DNA of 64,000 nucleotides. It comes from Mermis nigrescens (lineage: Eukaryota > Nematoda > Enoplea > Mermithida > Mermithidae). Of the stretch, positions 1-11,577 are shown piece by piece. The stretch lies in the NCBI GenBank assembly GCA_036768485.1, contig JAVLUZ010000417.1, positions 372,001 to 436,000 of the forward strand, given 5' to 3'. The first letter of the stretch is position 1, and each line of letters begins with the position of its first letter. A model generated the notes under the pieces. It was given only the letters and a program-made list of their open reading frames with translations. It was not told the origin of the DNA and did no database searches. Made by a program: the position numbers and the translations under genes.

Positions 1-1225
1 TAACCCAGCGCACCTTCCTGCACCGGAAGCTCAATCGTTTTAGTGCATAAGAAATTAGATTCGACAGGATTTTATATAAAGGAACTTTCCGCTATTTCGG
101 TAATATTTATAAAGGAATTCGGTATCGTTACAAAAGTAGAAATGTACCATAATTTTGAAAGATAATACTTATCTACTATTTTTTAGCTGCGAAATAGGAC
201 ATATCAAAATTGCTAGACCTAGCACACAGTCTTTCATATTCTTGCTATTTAGGCAGAAGATTTTTCTCAATATAATACCGAATCTGTCAAAGAAAATTCC
301 GTAGAGTTAAATTGCTTTGGTTACGTAATCTTTGTATCTCTGTGGTACCATTTGATGATTGACAGAACCTAAAATCGAAATTTTGATTTTCTGAATTTTT
401 GGATTTGATCCTGAAGCAGCCTTAAAAGTGTCGTATTAATCAAAAATTATGTCGACCTATTCAAAATTTGTGGGAAAGAAATTTGTATCGTCTACGTAAT
501 TGCTGATTTTATAGGTGCGACCGAGAATATCAATCCCCTCCACAAATCTGCATCGCCTGATTAAATTTGTTATGGTTTCGGAAACGCTGTATTGAAGAAT
601 TAACCACGTTTAGTTTATAAATGAGTGAGATCCAAGAAATAAAATTACTACCTAATTTAAAGTAACCCATAGCGGAAGCTTGGTCAGTTGATAAAAGAAT
701 GCCACCAATACCATATTTTTGTGAGACCGTCCCTAATGCCCCGTCCGGGGACTTGGTCAGAATGAACTGTTTTCGGCATGACTAGTCTCAGACGATTAGC
801 GAGAATTTTTGCCTAAATTCTATAATCTACACTCAAAATAGTTAAAAACGCCGATTTTTCCGTTCATTTTTACCACCTTCACCTTCATAGAACTAGGATA
901 TAATCAGGACATAATCGAAATTCTGTGGCTGTGAACTTAGTTAATGAGTCGTTAAAACGTTAGTTTCACGGGTTTAACATCATTTCGAAATTGCTGCTCC
1001 CAATGTGCAGACATCTATTTTCCTATGCGTCGGCTCATTGCTAAAAATAGACCAACTCGTTTTCTATTTTCCTCTGCGCTCGTTTTATCCGCTTTCAAAA
1101 CTGAACGCTAGCGTTATTTTGGAATTAACATAAAATTTTAGTATTAAAAAAAAGAATTTAAAATTAGTTGTCCTGATAGACCAGCTTTCATTGTTCACAT
1201 ATGTACGTATGTATTAACCTACTAA
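1..1225. other. Non-coding stretch, probably MDH1 intron
   Basis: I see no exon, RNA gene or clear repeat here. The malate dehydrogenase gene whose last exon lies at 2624-2836 must have its earlier exons to the left of the window, so this is probably part of its final intron. No conserved MDH motif was found on the + strand. Confidence 0.4.
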
Positions 1226-1727
1226 GGGGCGGATTTAAAGAGGGTGGCCGCCTCCCCCCATTGGCCAAAAATATCTGGCGAGATAAAGAATGTAAATGCA
1301 ATTTACAATGATTTTTGGCCGTCATTGACCATAATCTCTCAAATTTTTTCGATGATACCTATTAATGACATTTATTTACTTTCTTGGCGACCTGGAAGCG
1401 ATTTTCTGTTCATGTAGGTTTCCAAACAATTTTAAGAGCAGAAACAGCTATTTTTGCATAGTCTTCTTGTATTTTTAATTAAAAATTTTGATGTTTCGTA
1501 TCAAATGCTATAGATACAGGAAAGCAAGCAGTAAATCATGCTTCTAGACGTCTATCCGCCTTAATTTTACAAATTTTCCGGCGCTTCGCGCCAGCTGTTT
1601 GTTAAAGTCAAAGAAAGTAATTGATTTTCTTGCACAAAATTGTCGAAAATTTTAAAATTTTCAGAAAAAATATTGCGTCACAAGTGATTTTATGTTCCCC
1701 CTTAGGAAAATCCTAGATCCGCCGCTG
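1226..1727. mobile_element. hAT-like non-autonomous transposon, 502 bp
   Basis: The left end carries GGGGCGGATTTA and the right end reads TAGATCCGCCGCTG, an imperfect terminal inverted repeat of the GGGGCGGATC type common in hAT elements. A perfect 8-bp duplication CCTACTAA flanks it at 1218-1225 and 1728-1735. No transposase is encoded. It carries one copy of the recurrent GGCGCTTCGCGCC hairpin near 1580. The hAT assignment rests on the duplication length and end sequence only. Confidence 0.75.
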
Positions 1728-2365
1728 CCTACTAACCTACCTATCCTTAATTTATAAAATTATTAAAACGCAAAAATTAATTTATTTTTGTTAATGAGAT
1801 GAAAAATTGCAAGGTTACCCATGCATGTTTCATTTCGTAGTGGAAGAGCGAAATTTTTCATTTAAATGAATAGTGCATTGTACAATCATTTTTTGTAAGT
1901 TTTATTTAAATCTAGCTCTGTGAAGATGGAACGAGTTCAAATTTAATTTTCACTGATTGTTATCCATGCAATACATATACATTCATAATTCCTGTTTAAA
2001 AACTTGAATAATTTATGTGTTAATAATATAATAATTTAATTATTTCGATCTTTTCCCTTTCTTCATACTTTTTTCTTTTTTCGATGTTAATTCTTTTATT
2101 TTCATTTTGATAATGCAGGTTTTATCGTCGTTCGAACACTTCAATGAACGTTTTTCACATTATTTTCGCAAAGATGAAGGAACGTTACGTTTGGGATCCA
2201 GTTTTCCCACCCGAAGTTAGGCTTCTCCCATCCCCCTAAAGTCAGAAAATTTTTGACCACCTGTTTGTTGCGAAAATTGGTCATTTTTATGTGGTTTCGT
2301 TTTTGGCCAAAAAAATTACAGTCATTATTCCCCTCTCCCCTAAAAATTGCCGATATGCTTACCAC

Positions 2366-2592
2366 ACATGTAACGGCTCGAAATTTTGAGTGGGGGTCCC
2401 CGGCAATTTTTAGATGGAGAGGGGTAAATGGCCTCCAATTTTTAGTCAAAAACGGCTAAAAAATACTCAAAAACGGTCGAAAAATTCAATTTTTTCAAAA
2501 ACTCGGGTAAGGGCTTTAAAATTTCCTGGACTTGTGGAATGAGCGGACAAGCAAGTTTGGGTGGGGGATCCCGCCATCCCCCTGTGACATGT
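2366..2592 (+). repeat. Dispersed repeat family A copy
   Basis: It starts with a 'catgtaacggctcgaaattt' motif, passes through GGCCAAAAACGGCCAAAAAA-like text and ends with 'gtgggggatcccgccatccc'. Similar copies occur near 8395-8585, 9241-9470, 15576-15830 and 55684-55908. The copy stops about 31 bp before the splice acceptor of the MDH1 exon. No coding capacity; class unknown. Confidence 0.65.
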
Positions 2593-2623
2593 GCGCTTAT
2601 TAATCAATAAAACATGCATTAAG

Positions 2624-2836
2624 GATTCGTGGGTGTCTATGGCTGTGGCGTCGGATGGCTCGTACGGCGTCCCTGAAGGCATTGTTTACTCATTTCCGGT
2701 TCGCATTGATCCCTCTACGAAGGAATGGTCGATTGTTAAGAATTTGGCTATCGATGACTTCGCTCGTTCAAAAATGGACGCCACGTTGAAGGAATTGCAA
2801 GACGAAGCGCGAGATGCCCTGGCTGCTTGCCAATGA
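2624..2836 (+). CDS. MDH1: Cytosolic malate dehydrogenase, last exon
   Basis: This exon encodes the C-terminal 70 residues of a cytosolic-type NAD malate dehydrogenase, which interconverts malate and oxaloacetate for the malate-aspartate shuttle. The motif [17 protein letters not shown] followed by IVYSFPV and then [18 protein letters not shown] is characteristic of MDH1 and not of the mitochondrial or bacterial lactate-like branch. The acceptor AG is at 2622-2623 and the exon begins in phase 0 with GAT TCG TGG; the stop codon TGA ends at 2836. The acceptor has a weak pyrimidine tract. Earlier exons were not found in the first 2.6 kb and are presumably left of the window, so the preceding intron is longer than 2.6 kb. 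The codons are clearly more GC-rich than the flanks. Confidence 0.9.
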   Translation, partial: DSWVSMAVASDGSYGVPEGIVYSFPVRIDPSTKEWSIVKNLAIDDFARSKMDATLKELQDEARDALAACQ

Positions 2837-4877
2837 CGATTAATTTATCGACGGTCACTGTTAAAATCTTCACTGTAATACGTAGTTTGCTACGCCTTTT
2901 GTATTATCACGGCGATCGTTTACATTCTTCTGATTTTGATTGGTTTCGGTCGCACGTGTAGCCTGCGGAGTGGTGGCTTTCATTTAATTCTGGCAGCCCA
3001 TTTCTTTGCCGTCAGTGCTATTGTTTGTCCAAATTAATAGGAAAATTTATTTTATTTAGTCTTGTCGACTTAGTCAAAATTGAGCTATTAATTTTTTCAC
3101 ATGCTGAAGTAAGCTAACTTCCGGGTATCTTGAAAATAGTCGTTTCGTCAAAATTTCAAGTCCTTACAATTACTGTTCTAATACATATAAATATTTCTTG
3201 CTGGTTTTCCGTCTAAATTGGCTTCGTTCCATACATGTACGGTGGGAAATTCTGGGGGGGTCAGGCCCGAAAAATTTTTAAAAAGTGCCTTTTTGACTAA
3301 AAACGATGGATACACGTCAAAGTCACTGATTTTGTCGTTTCGGACAATGCTCGTTCTTTCTACAACATAAAAACATAAAAATTTGAATAAATCGAGTAAA
3401 TTGAACAAAATATAGTCAAAAAATTTGTATATGGCAGCCGAAAATTTCAGACTTTTAGGTCAAAATTGAGCTGAGAACGCTTTAAAAACACATTTTTTAC
3501 AATTTTTATGAGAAATTGACAATTCTAGGGATGGCAGCTATTTTGCGAAGGGTCAGTAGCCATTCTGCGGTCAACCCCGAAACCCCCCAAGAACACGGAG
3601 GTATGCTTCTTTCTACTCGCTTATCTTTGTACTTGTAACCCTAATTAGCATTGTATCGTAGTAGGTACACATAGTTAGTTGAGTTGTGATTAGTCTTCAT
3701 GTTATCAAGGTCGACATTTATTGCTAGATTGTTTAATAAAAGTTAGTCTTCGTTCACTAAGTCGTTGATTTTCTCATATCTGGTATGGTTTCCTGCTGAT
3801 TGCTTGTCTGAAAAAATCTGCAATATTATTGCATGTAGCTTATTTGCTCGCAGTCTGCATTTATTTTAAGGCCGTAATCAACAGGACAAGGGCAGTGGCT
3901 CCTCCTCTCTGTGATCGTAAAACGTTTTTTCGGAATGTAAGAGAATGCAGAGAAAATGGAAAATTGCATCTTGTTAAAAACTACAAATTTCGGCGCTTCT
4001 CGGCATTAGTGAAGTATTTTCTATAATTCTGCCTCAATTACGGCTACAAAAGACTTCTCTGCTAATTGAGAAAGAAGAAAATTTTGTTGCTACCCCAATC
4101 AAGTGTAAACGAAATTATCTTGGACCGCTCTTGGGTGAATTCTGGAGTCATGATTTCAATATATTTAAGTTAGGAACATCATGATCCCGTCTTGTAATGC
4201 ATATGTGCACAAAATTGGAGAATTCCTTACCCGTTATTGAGAACTATACTTATGTACATTTAGTGCGATATGCAAATTACCTATTTGAAATCTTTGATGA
4301 TTTTACAAAGACCGAGGAGCTGTTCCGTCGTAATGGCAAGGCAAAAAAGCAAAATTCTGCTTGCGTGAGGATATTAATGTTGTTTCTAAGGGTGCATCCG
4401 GTTTTGACCAGACATGCATTTGGGGATGGTTGGGAAATCTATCGATTTTGGGAGTTCCAAACCCTTGCCTACGTGTGATCTACAAAGCCCTCCTTGAATG
4501 GAAAACGGAAAATTTTCTGGGGGAAGTGAGAGACAAAATAAAGTCCAAAAATAAATAAAGGTAAGTGATTGAAATTGTCTACAAACCATGAAATAACGTA
4601 GTTTAAACGCTATTTTAGCATTTACGTCAGTTCTTGAAGTCATTTAGCCCAAAAAGCTCAGTTTTTGACCCCCTACAATGGTGGTGTGGTGACCGGGATG
4701 CATTGCATGACCATTCTGAAGCCCCGGTATCGTAACAATATGATCGGCTGAGTTGTTGAGCAAGGTAAAGTCTAATATTGCCGTTTTTATTTCGATTTCG
4801 CTTTACTTTTCACAGTAAAATTTTCTTGACGATGAAGATCCTTTAGGTTGTAGCTTACTTATATACATAGTCTCGAC
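2837..4877. other. Intergenic stretch between MDH1 and FEX
   Basis: Apart from the family C copy and a family B-like piece near 4470-4710 (with the motif 'attttagcatttacgtcag'), I see no confident gene. One open frame at 4197-4478 is discussed under findings. Confidence 0.4.
3230..3600 (+). repeat. Dispersed repeat family C copy
   Basis: A GC-punctuated segment ('ttctgggggggtcaggcccg') is followed by AT-rich sequence containing 'aaattgaacaaaatatagtc'. Related copies lie near 37880-38105 (opposite strand) and 63012-63270. No coding capacity; class unknown. Confidence 0.5.
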
Positions 4878-5720
4878 TAGTGTTGTAAAAGATATCTTTA
4901 TCTTTATCTTTTTAGCAAGATAAAGATATCTTTATCTTGACGATTATTTATCCTATCTTTTGGAAAAATCACAGGCTATCTTTATCTTTTTGATAGGAAT
5001 TTATCTTGCAAAAAAGATAAAGTATGTACATAAATTAGCAGATAATCCAAAATGCAGGTTTGACGTGAAATACATTTAGACGCATTCAAATTTATTGTAA
5101 TACAAGAAAAGAAAAGAAAACGATTGTTTAAATTCTATGGCATGCATCCCAAACTAATGCCTGTATATCAAAGTAAGCGGGAGTGATTACGATCTAAGTG
5201 GGAGTACTACTACTAGCATCCACGTTAATCTAAGTCATAGCCCAGGAAACAGAGAAGCTTGAAAAAATCAATGACTGTTGCGTTGCGACTATACTTTGTA
5301 CAGGCGCACAGAGCAGGGTTTTGATGCTTGTGAAAGGAAAGAAGTGACTTACTGTCTGCTAGTAGTAGTAGTAGTAGGTGGGTTAGTCAGATACCGCGGG
5401 TAGACCCCCAAACTTACATTTATTTGTGCTAAATGCCTATCACCTCTTTGATCTAAGGTGTACAAATTAGGGCATTCAGTCGGCTGCTTTACATTACCCA
5501 CCCACTCTCGTTTATTGCACTTCACAAACATAATTCTCCTGGGTCCAGGCGACCATATTTACATATGTACACTTTATCTTTTCGGTTCCTTTATCTTGCA
5601 AATTATCTTCATCTTTATCTTTCTTAATTTTTTATCTTTATCTTTATCTTCTAGATTTTAAAATTTCATCTTTATCTTTATCTTTTATCTTGCAAAAAAT
5701 CCTTATCTTTTACAACACTA
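4878..5720. mobile_element. hAT-like non-autonomous transposon, 843 bp
   Basis: The ends are TAGTGTTGTAAAAGATA and its reverse complement TATCTTTTACAACACTA. The 8-bp flanks GTCTCGAC (4870-4877) and GTCTCGAG (5721-5728) match at 7 of 8 positions and fit the hAT target pattern nTnnnnAn. Long subterminal runs of TTTATC repeats point inward on both sides, as hAT transposase-binding arrays often do. No transposase open frame is present. Confidence 0.85.
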
Positions 5721-6036
5721 GTCTCGAGCATAGATGCACAGCATGACCGATCAGGGGGTGGGGTCAGCCGGTGTAAGGAGGTTTAAAACTGAGTTTTTTT
5801 GGGGGCAGAAACAACTTGAACATCAATATTAAGCACAGAATTACTAGAAATTGAAATAAGTTATGCAGGTACCTATGTATCTTCGTGCGAACATCTTTGT
5901 TGCCGATTTTAGCTTCGTGAATTTGTTTCATTATAGAATTAAATTTTTATGCGGTCTTGATTATATCAAGGGCAACGTGTTGACGATGCTCGTATTCACT
6001 TGAATAGAATTGTTTCCTTGAACATAAACCGAAATA

Positions 6037-6259
6037 ATGCTGGATCTTTTACACTATTTCAATCATTCAAATGTAAACTTTGTTCTGCAATTATGTTTAT
6101 TCACTTACTGTGGCGTATTTTGCCGAACGGCTTTGACTACCCTAGCTCAGGTGTCAAACCATTCTAGCCTGTTATCGTTGGGAGCTGATTTTTATCCTGC
6201 TAATCTAATTGGATGCTTTCTGATGGGCTTAGCTGTTCGAACAGCGTCATTGTTCAAAC
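6037..6259 (+). CDS. FEX: FEX exon 1: first half, start of CrcB domain 1
   Basis: It encodes about 74 residues with two hydrophobic segments, the CGVFCR motif and FYPANLIGCFLMG. The donor is C|GTAAGT at 6260, a consensus site. It ends in phase 1, and the first two bases of exon 2 complete a Pro codon. Confidence 0.85.
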
Positions 6260-9200
6260 GTAAGTTACTTGAGCCCTTTAAATCATTCAGCACTAAGTTT
6301 CGCCATTCTGGGTTGATAATTTGTACGAGTGTACGCATCATATGTGCACATAGAGAGAGGTGAGAGAGGGTATTAAGTAACCCACCTATCCTACCCCCCC
6401 GCTGAAGGGTCCAAAAGGTAGGCACTGTCGGGCAGTTTGGGCCGAAAATAGTGTATTTTTAAGCGCTTTTGACGTAAAAATTGTCCAAAACGCACTTAAC
6501 TATAGTAAAAATCATGAATTTTACCCCTCCCTGACCCCGAAATCTCTATTTTACCCTCCCTGGCCAACCTGACCTTTTTGCATCTATGGTAGGCATGTTA
6601 TGCAATTAAGAGCTGATTTATTATTTATTTGGGTCAAACTTTTAACAGGGTGGAAGGGATGGAGGATCCACCACCCGAGGTTGGTTGTCCCCCCAGAGCC
6701 AATAAATTTTTTGACCCCCCCCGAATTTTTGGGAAAAAAATTAAATTTTTCGGTTGTTTTTATGTGTTTTTGGCCAAAAGTTTGAGGTCATTTACTCCTC
6801 CCCCTTAAAAATGGCCAGGACCACTGTTTTTTTTTAATTTTTGTATGGGAAAAAGATTTTGAGGCTCGTACGAAGATTTTGGGAGTGATCTTTGTGCATA
6901 AAGTATGAGCAGTGTTTGGCCGATTTTCGATTGTACAAAACGAAAACAGAGCTGGGGACCCCCACCCAACTTTTAGAGCCGTTACATATATGATTAGGGT
7001 AATGAAGAAATTTTTTTACACTTTGTTGATGAAAGTTCTTAAGGAAAAGTTCGTTAATTTAAGAAACTGTCTGAATTTTAAACACTACTTATTTAGAGCA
7101 CGCATCAAAAGGACTGCTAAATGATCATCTCTTTCTTAAATGTAAAGCGTGTGAGAGTTCTGCACGAGTGAGAACTTAGCTATCGTTCTTTGAGTTTGTG
7201 CGACTGCATGTATCAGTGGGGTTGTATAGAAGTTAAATATGATTAACTGAAGATAAGAACCTAAACACAATTTTAGCTTAATCAAGCTTGAATAATATTA
7301 AAATCGTTGATAATTTAGAACTAACTATCTCCGCTGAGATTTTTGTTTTCGTCAAAAAAAATTTTTTTGTTTTTTTTTGAATTTGTGCTTTGCCTATCGC
7401 AAAGCTTACTAATGTATTCTCTGATGTTTCAGTCGCTGTGCTACAGGCGTTAAGATACCATATTTAGGTAGGCTTCTCTAATAAGTTTTACTGAGGCATA
7501 CATTATAGGCTCAAAATTTTGGTTGGGGGTAGTCGGCCACTTTTGGAAAGGGCGAATAGCCTATTGGTCAAAAATGGCAAAAACACACGCATAAAAACGG
7601 CTCACGCAAGTTCTTCGTAAGAGTCAGCTGAATTGAAACTTCCGGAGGAAGCAGGAACGACTGACCCGTGGAGATGGATTCGTATCCAGGATTTCATTTC
7701 GAAGCTGAACTTTTTGCACTTCGATTTCTTCGAAAACTATATTTATATTTTCAAAGGCAATCGCACGTCTGAGCGTTTTTCAATGAGCTCTATGCAGAAA
7801 AGAACTTTTTACAAAGTCAAATTTCAAGCTCCAGTAATAGTCTTGTTACATGCACGTCTATCATTTAAACTTATTTAATGACTGATTTCTCAACAATCGG
7901 TCCGGCTTAAGCTCGACTGGGGAAAATTTTGAAATTCTTCGCTTCCACGTTTCTCAGGCGCCGAATCTCATCAAAAAATTTGGCCCCTTGACCTGTACAT
8001 CTATACTAACTAGTGAGTAGCCTGGATCATACATGAACAGCAGCCAAATTCTGTGGGTCTCGGGTATCTGAAACCGGCAAAAAACCTAATTAAATATTAA
8101 AAATTCAATTCTGTCGGTCTATAGATTTTTGGAGGGTCTACCGGATTCTGGGGGTGTTAACCCTTACCCCCACACCCACGCGTGCTTGAGATGTTTGACA
8201 TAAAAAAGGGAAAGCATTTCGTTCGTTTTGTGTAAAACTTTCTATCTTTTCCATTTCTAATCTAAAAGTGAGTCTCCATTTTTTGCTAACTTTTCTTTTA
8301 ATTTTAATCATGACTTAAGAATCTTTCCATTTTTTCTCTAGGAGATTGAATGTTGGAAACCCCAAAATTTTAAGCAGGATGCTGTCAGCAGACATAATAG
8401 CCATACATTTAGAAATGGGACAGCCAGTCGACCATTATTATGGGAGGAGTGGCCATCAGAAATGGTTATAAAAACACCTAAAAATCGTCGATAAACACAA
8501 GTTTTTGTCGAAAATTGGCAGGCGGTGGTAAAAAATCTCGATTTTAGGAAGATGGGGGCCGACTGATTTTAGGCGGATCCATTATCCTTCGTGTTAAATG
8601 TATGTATGACCGCCAGTTTTGCTTGAGCGCTCAAAATTTTCATGAATTTGTCCTTTCAGTTTATTCGTTTTTCTAAACGTTTCTAGGATTTTTTTAATAA
8701 TTCAGCCGGAAGACATGCAGATACAATACTCGCGCTAACCTCAGGATTTTGCGGTAGTTGCACGACGTTTTCTAGCTGGCAGCGTGCTGTTACGCTGAAT
8801 ATTGTATTTTATTCCGACTTTCTCTCATCTTTAAATCAATTAATTAACGTACTTGCTTCATCATACTGCAGCCTCATATGTGGTTTACATGCTGGTCGCC
8901 TTTTGAATCATCTTTTGCTTAAAAATTCTACGGCGCTGCCCAGTCAGGTGACCATTTAAAATTTGCGCAAGTTGAATAAGAATCAGGGCATGATTGATTT
9001 TAAACTTTCATATATCTTAATCTTTTGTGTGGCATTATTTTTTAAAATAAGATGCGTTTTGGCTGAAGTCGCGCAGTGGTAAGTCATAAATTGTAATGCG
9101 CTTTGCCGTAAATCCTTCTTATCAATTTCTCATATCTGTCAATTTCAGGAAGGTAAACGTTTTTATAATCTTATAGATTTATGAGTTTTGCGCAGCGTAT

Positions 9201-11407
9201 GTCTTACAACGACAGTTTGGAACATTTTAGCTCTTTAAGCATACATGTAACAGCCTGAAATTTTTGATGGGGGTCCCTGGCTATTTTTAAGAAGACGACC
9301 TCAAATTTTTGGCCAAAAACGGCCAAAAAACACCTAAGAACGGCCAGAAAATACTAATTTTGTTCCAGAAATTGGGCAGTCGAAATTTTTCTGGCTTTGA
9401 GGAAGAAGGGGGACTATCAACATTGGTTGGGTGAGAGGATCTTCGTCGTCCCCCTGTCACCTACGTGTGTGTGTTTGAAGGCTTGACAAATTTGAGAATG
9501 ATACCCGCTATCTTCATTAGGGTTATCCAACTTTTCTAGTAGCACTCGATTTCTTATTGAAAACTTAAGAATTTTGAATTTTAAATTGATCAGTGGATGG
9601 TTTCTGGAAGATGATTGATTGCTACGCTGCATTTCAGGGAGAACAGTCCTTTGGTTAAAACAATACGAATGTGTGTGCGGCACATAGGGGTGAGGAGAGG
9701 GGTATTATCCTATGCTGATAGGTTGAACCACTGTTTTTTGTGCGAGACAAAGATTTTGAGGCTCTTACGAAGAATTTTTGCGTGATCTTCTTAGTACACA
9801 CACATTCCCATAGGGGGTTGAGGGGGATATTACCCCCACCTCAGGGTCCGAGACATGAATCACTGTCGCGGACAATTTTGAGCCGTCAAACATTTTTGCA
9901 TGATTTTTGGGTACAAAAGCAGCGAAGATGTTAAAATTTTTCGGTGCTTCGCGCTGACTAATACATTTCTGTTTTGTTTACCCATAAAATACCTAGAATG
10001 AACTTAAAATGATCTGAAAAGTCAAAATTTCCGATGAATTTTTATATTTTTTACTTACAAGAGTGACGAAACTAGTCATAATGGGACAAAAAGTAGCTAA
10101 AAATGCAGTTTTTCACATTAAAACATGCTATATAAGATGTTTTAGCCATTTTTCATATGAGACCTGCAAAAAAGGCTAGACTTTAAATTTAGTGGTCCTA
10201 AATTTTGGGATTTCACCCCCCCCTGAACTTTCGACCTTGGGAAACTATGTTAGTACATATTTATAAACAAAGTTAAGACAGTTTTTGACGATTTTCGATT
10301 GTACAAAAAATCGAAGGTTTTGTACAAAAAAACAGTGGTTTGACAATACCAGGTAAATCAGGCCATTTCAAGCTTACGGATATGTCCTGTTTACTCATAA
10401 TGTGCCTGAAATTTTGAGAAAATTATTCCTAAAGTTAAAATCTTTCCAGCACTTCGCGCCGGATTTACCATTTCTATATTAGTGGGCTTGGAATGCTTAA
10501 AAAAGCGCTCTTACTTTATAAAAGCATTTCATTTAATCAGACTTTTAATCGTTTTCGTTGGCTCGCAAGAAGCGTGAACACTTAATTTATTGGTCTAGAA
10601 TTTTGAAATTTAACCCACCCTCTGCTGACCCTGGCCTTGTGCGATTCCACCAACTTGTTTCATGAATGATAGCAAGAAATGTAAGGTTGTGTTTGTTAGC
10701 ATATCGGATTGAATTCATTAGTCTGTCAGCTATTTAGGTGCATGACATTAATTTTTGACTTTGATTTTGTGATAATTTTTATTTTCATTCATTTCTTCTA
10801 TTTATTTTGATACATTCTACTCCATTATCTTTTTGTGATCAAATGTATCTTCGTGTCCCAGTCAGATGATGAAGTGTGCTCAGAAGACAATTGTCGCGGA
10901 GCTACCGGCAGCGTCGTATTGTTGTGTACTTTTGTATTAGTGACTGTTTTTATTTGGACGTTATTTCTGTGCAGCAGCGAGAACCCAGTTTTTCACAAGT
11001 GGCTAATCGCAGTCGCCTTATCGCCTCTTGGTTCATTGCCCAGGTACTTTTTATCAAGATTCAACCGAAAATGCCCAGGTTTTCCCGTTTTTACTTTTAT
11101 TGTCAACGTCTTTGGTTCTGCGTTCTGTGTTCTGCTCGCTATTACGGATTTTTATGCCAAAAACCGATTTTCCAACACTAAATCATACAAATACTTCGAT
11201 GTTTTGGCAAATAATGGAATCGCAGTTGGAATTTTAGGCAGCCTCACCACCGTCAGCACGTTTGTGAGAGAAATTCATGCTTGTAAAAGTGATTCTGAAG
11301 CATTGGCTTACGTGGTATCGACACTCGTCGCTGCTCAGCTATGTAATTTCGCCGTAGCTAGTATAATTTTTATTAAAACGGACTTCACATCCCTAGTTTT
11401 GTCATAA
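6037..11407 (+). CDS. FEX: FEX/CrcB fluoride channel, complete three-exon gene
   Basis: Exons 6037-6259, 8706-8947 and 10862-11407 join in phase (1, then 0) to about 336 residues. The family forms fluoride-selective plasma-membrane channels that let cytosolic fluoride escape; eukaryotic FEX proteins are two fused CrcB/Fluc domains, and their usual length (roughly 330-375 residues) fits. Half 1 has the GxxxR motif (G26, R30), NLIG (N56, G59) and TSGFCGSCTTFSSW (about 86-99). Half 2 has GSLPRYFLSRFN (R216, N223), FIVNVFG (N237, G240) and ILGSLTTVSTF (about 279-289). The start ATG at 6037 is preceded by an in-frame TAA about 12 nt upstream, so it is the first usable start unless a 5' exon exists. 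All three junctions have GT/AG. Both introns hold repeats. The main uncertainty is a missed small exon between 8947 and 10862. Confidence 0.88.
6340..6595 (+). repeat. Dispersed repeat family D copy in FEX intron 1
   Basis: It starts at 'tgtgcacatagagagaggtg', contains 'ccgctgaagggtccaaaagg' and ends near 'gcatctatggt'. A reverse-oriented relative is at 12832-13025, and shorter pieces occur near 9675-9960 and 15300-15420. No coding capacity. Confidence 0.5.
6600..8590. repeat. FEX intron 1 filled with degraded family A-type repeats
   Basis: Several partial, diverged pieces are visible: about 6640-6990, 7500-7600 and 8395-8585. They share motifs such as 'gggggtagtcggcc', 'ggccaaaa' and 'tttttggccaaaa'. 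The sequence between them is AT-rich with no exon that I can support. Confidence 0.45.
8706..8947 (+). CDS. FEX: FEX exon 2: domain 1 channel motif and TM4
   Basis: The acceptor is 'aataattcag' and the donor is CAG|GTGACC at 8948. Phase 1 in and phase 0 out match both neighbours. The exon holds the family hallmark SGFCGSCTTFSSW followed by a hydrophobic stretch ending GLHAGRLLNHLLL. It has no start codon of its own and would be missed by simple ORF calling. Confidence 0.88.
9241..9470 (+). repeat. Dispersed repeat family A copy in FEX intron 2
   Basis: It begins at 'catacatgtaacagcctgaa', contains 'ggccaaaaacggccaaaaaa' and ends at 'gtcgtccccctgtcacc'. It is close in sequence to the copies at 2366-2592 and 55684-55908. 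The remaining intron up to 10861 holds family D pieces (9675-9960) and an unclassified repeat shared between 10180-10260, 10590-10650 and 18470-18530 ('ccttgggaaactatg'). Confidence 0.6.
10862..11407 (+). CDS. FEX: FEX exon 3: linker helix and CrcB domain 2
   Basis: The acceptor is 'tcttcgtgtcccag' and the exon starts in phase 0 with TCA GAT GAT. It encodes 181 residues: a short acidic Cys-containing loop, a hydrophobic linker helix (LLCTFVLVTVFIWTLFL) that would invert the topology of domain 2, and then the whole second CrcB unit. The domain 2 signature has Val where domain 1 has the first pore Phe (TTVSTF versus TTFSSW), an asymmetry typical of fused FEX proteins. Stop TAA is at 11405-11407. 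Confidence 0.9.
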   Translation, partial: SDDEVCSEDNCRGATGSVVLLCTFVLVTVFIWTLFLCSSENPVFHKWLIAVALSPLGSLPRYFLSRFNRKCPGFPVFTFIVNVFGSAFCVLLAITDFYAKNRFSNTKSYKYFDVLANNGIAVGILGSLTTVSTFVREIHACKSDSEALAYVVSTLVAAQLCNFAVASIIFIKTDFTSLVLS

Positions 11408-11458
11408 TAGACGCTTTTTCGCATATTTTGTATCGAAACGATTAGATGCAGCTCTCTG

Positions 11459-11464
11459 AATAAA
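11459..11464 (+). promoter_or_regulatory. Likely FEX polyadenylation signal
   Basis: An AATAAA hexamer lies 52 bases after the FEX stop codon, the first such hexamer downstream. Confidence 0.5.
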
Positions 11465-11577
11465 TGCGAGGTGCAGTAAGCTGTCCATGTTCAGTGTCTC
11501 TGAAAATGGGCAGCTTACTGTGCCTTCAACGAGCATACTCCTGGAACAATCGGTATGAATTTTCCTCAGATTCTTAT

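Noticed and set aside
9060..9120. Another tRNA-like D-arm string near GTCGCGCAGTGGTAAGTC
   Set aside because: No matching T-arm or acceptor stem could be found.
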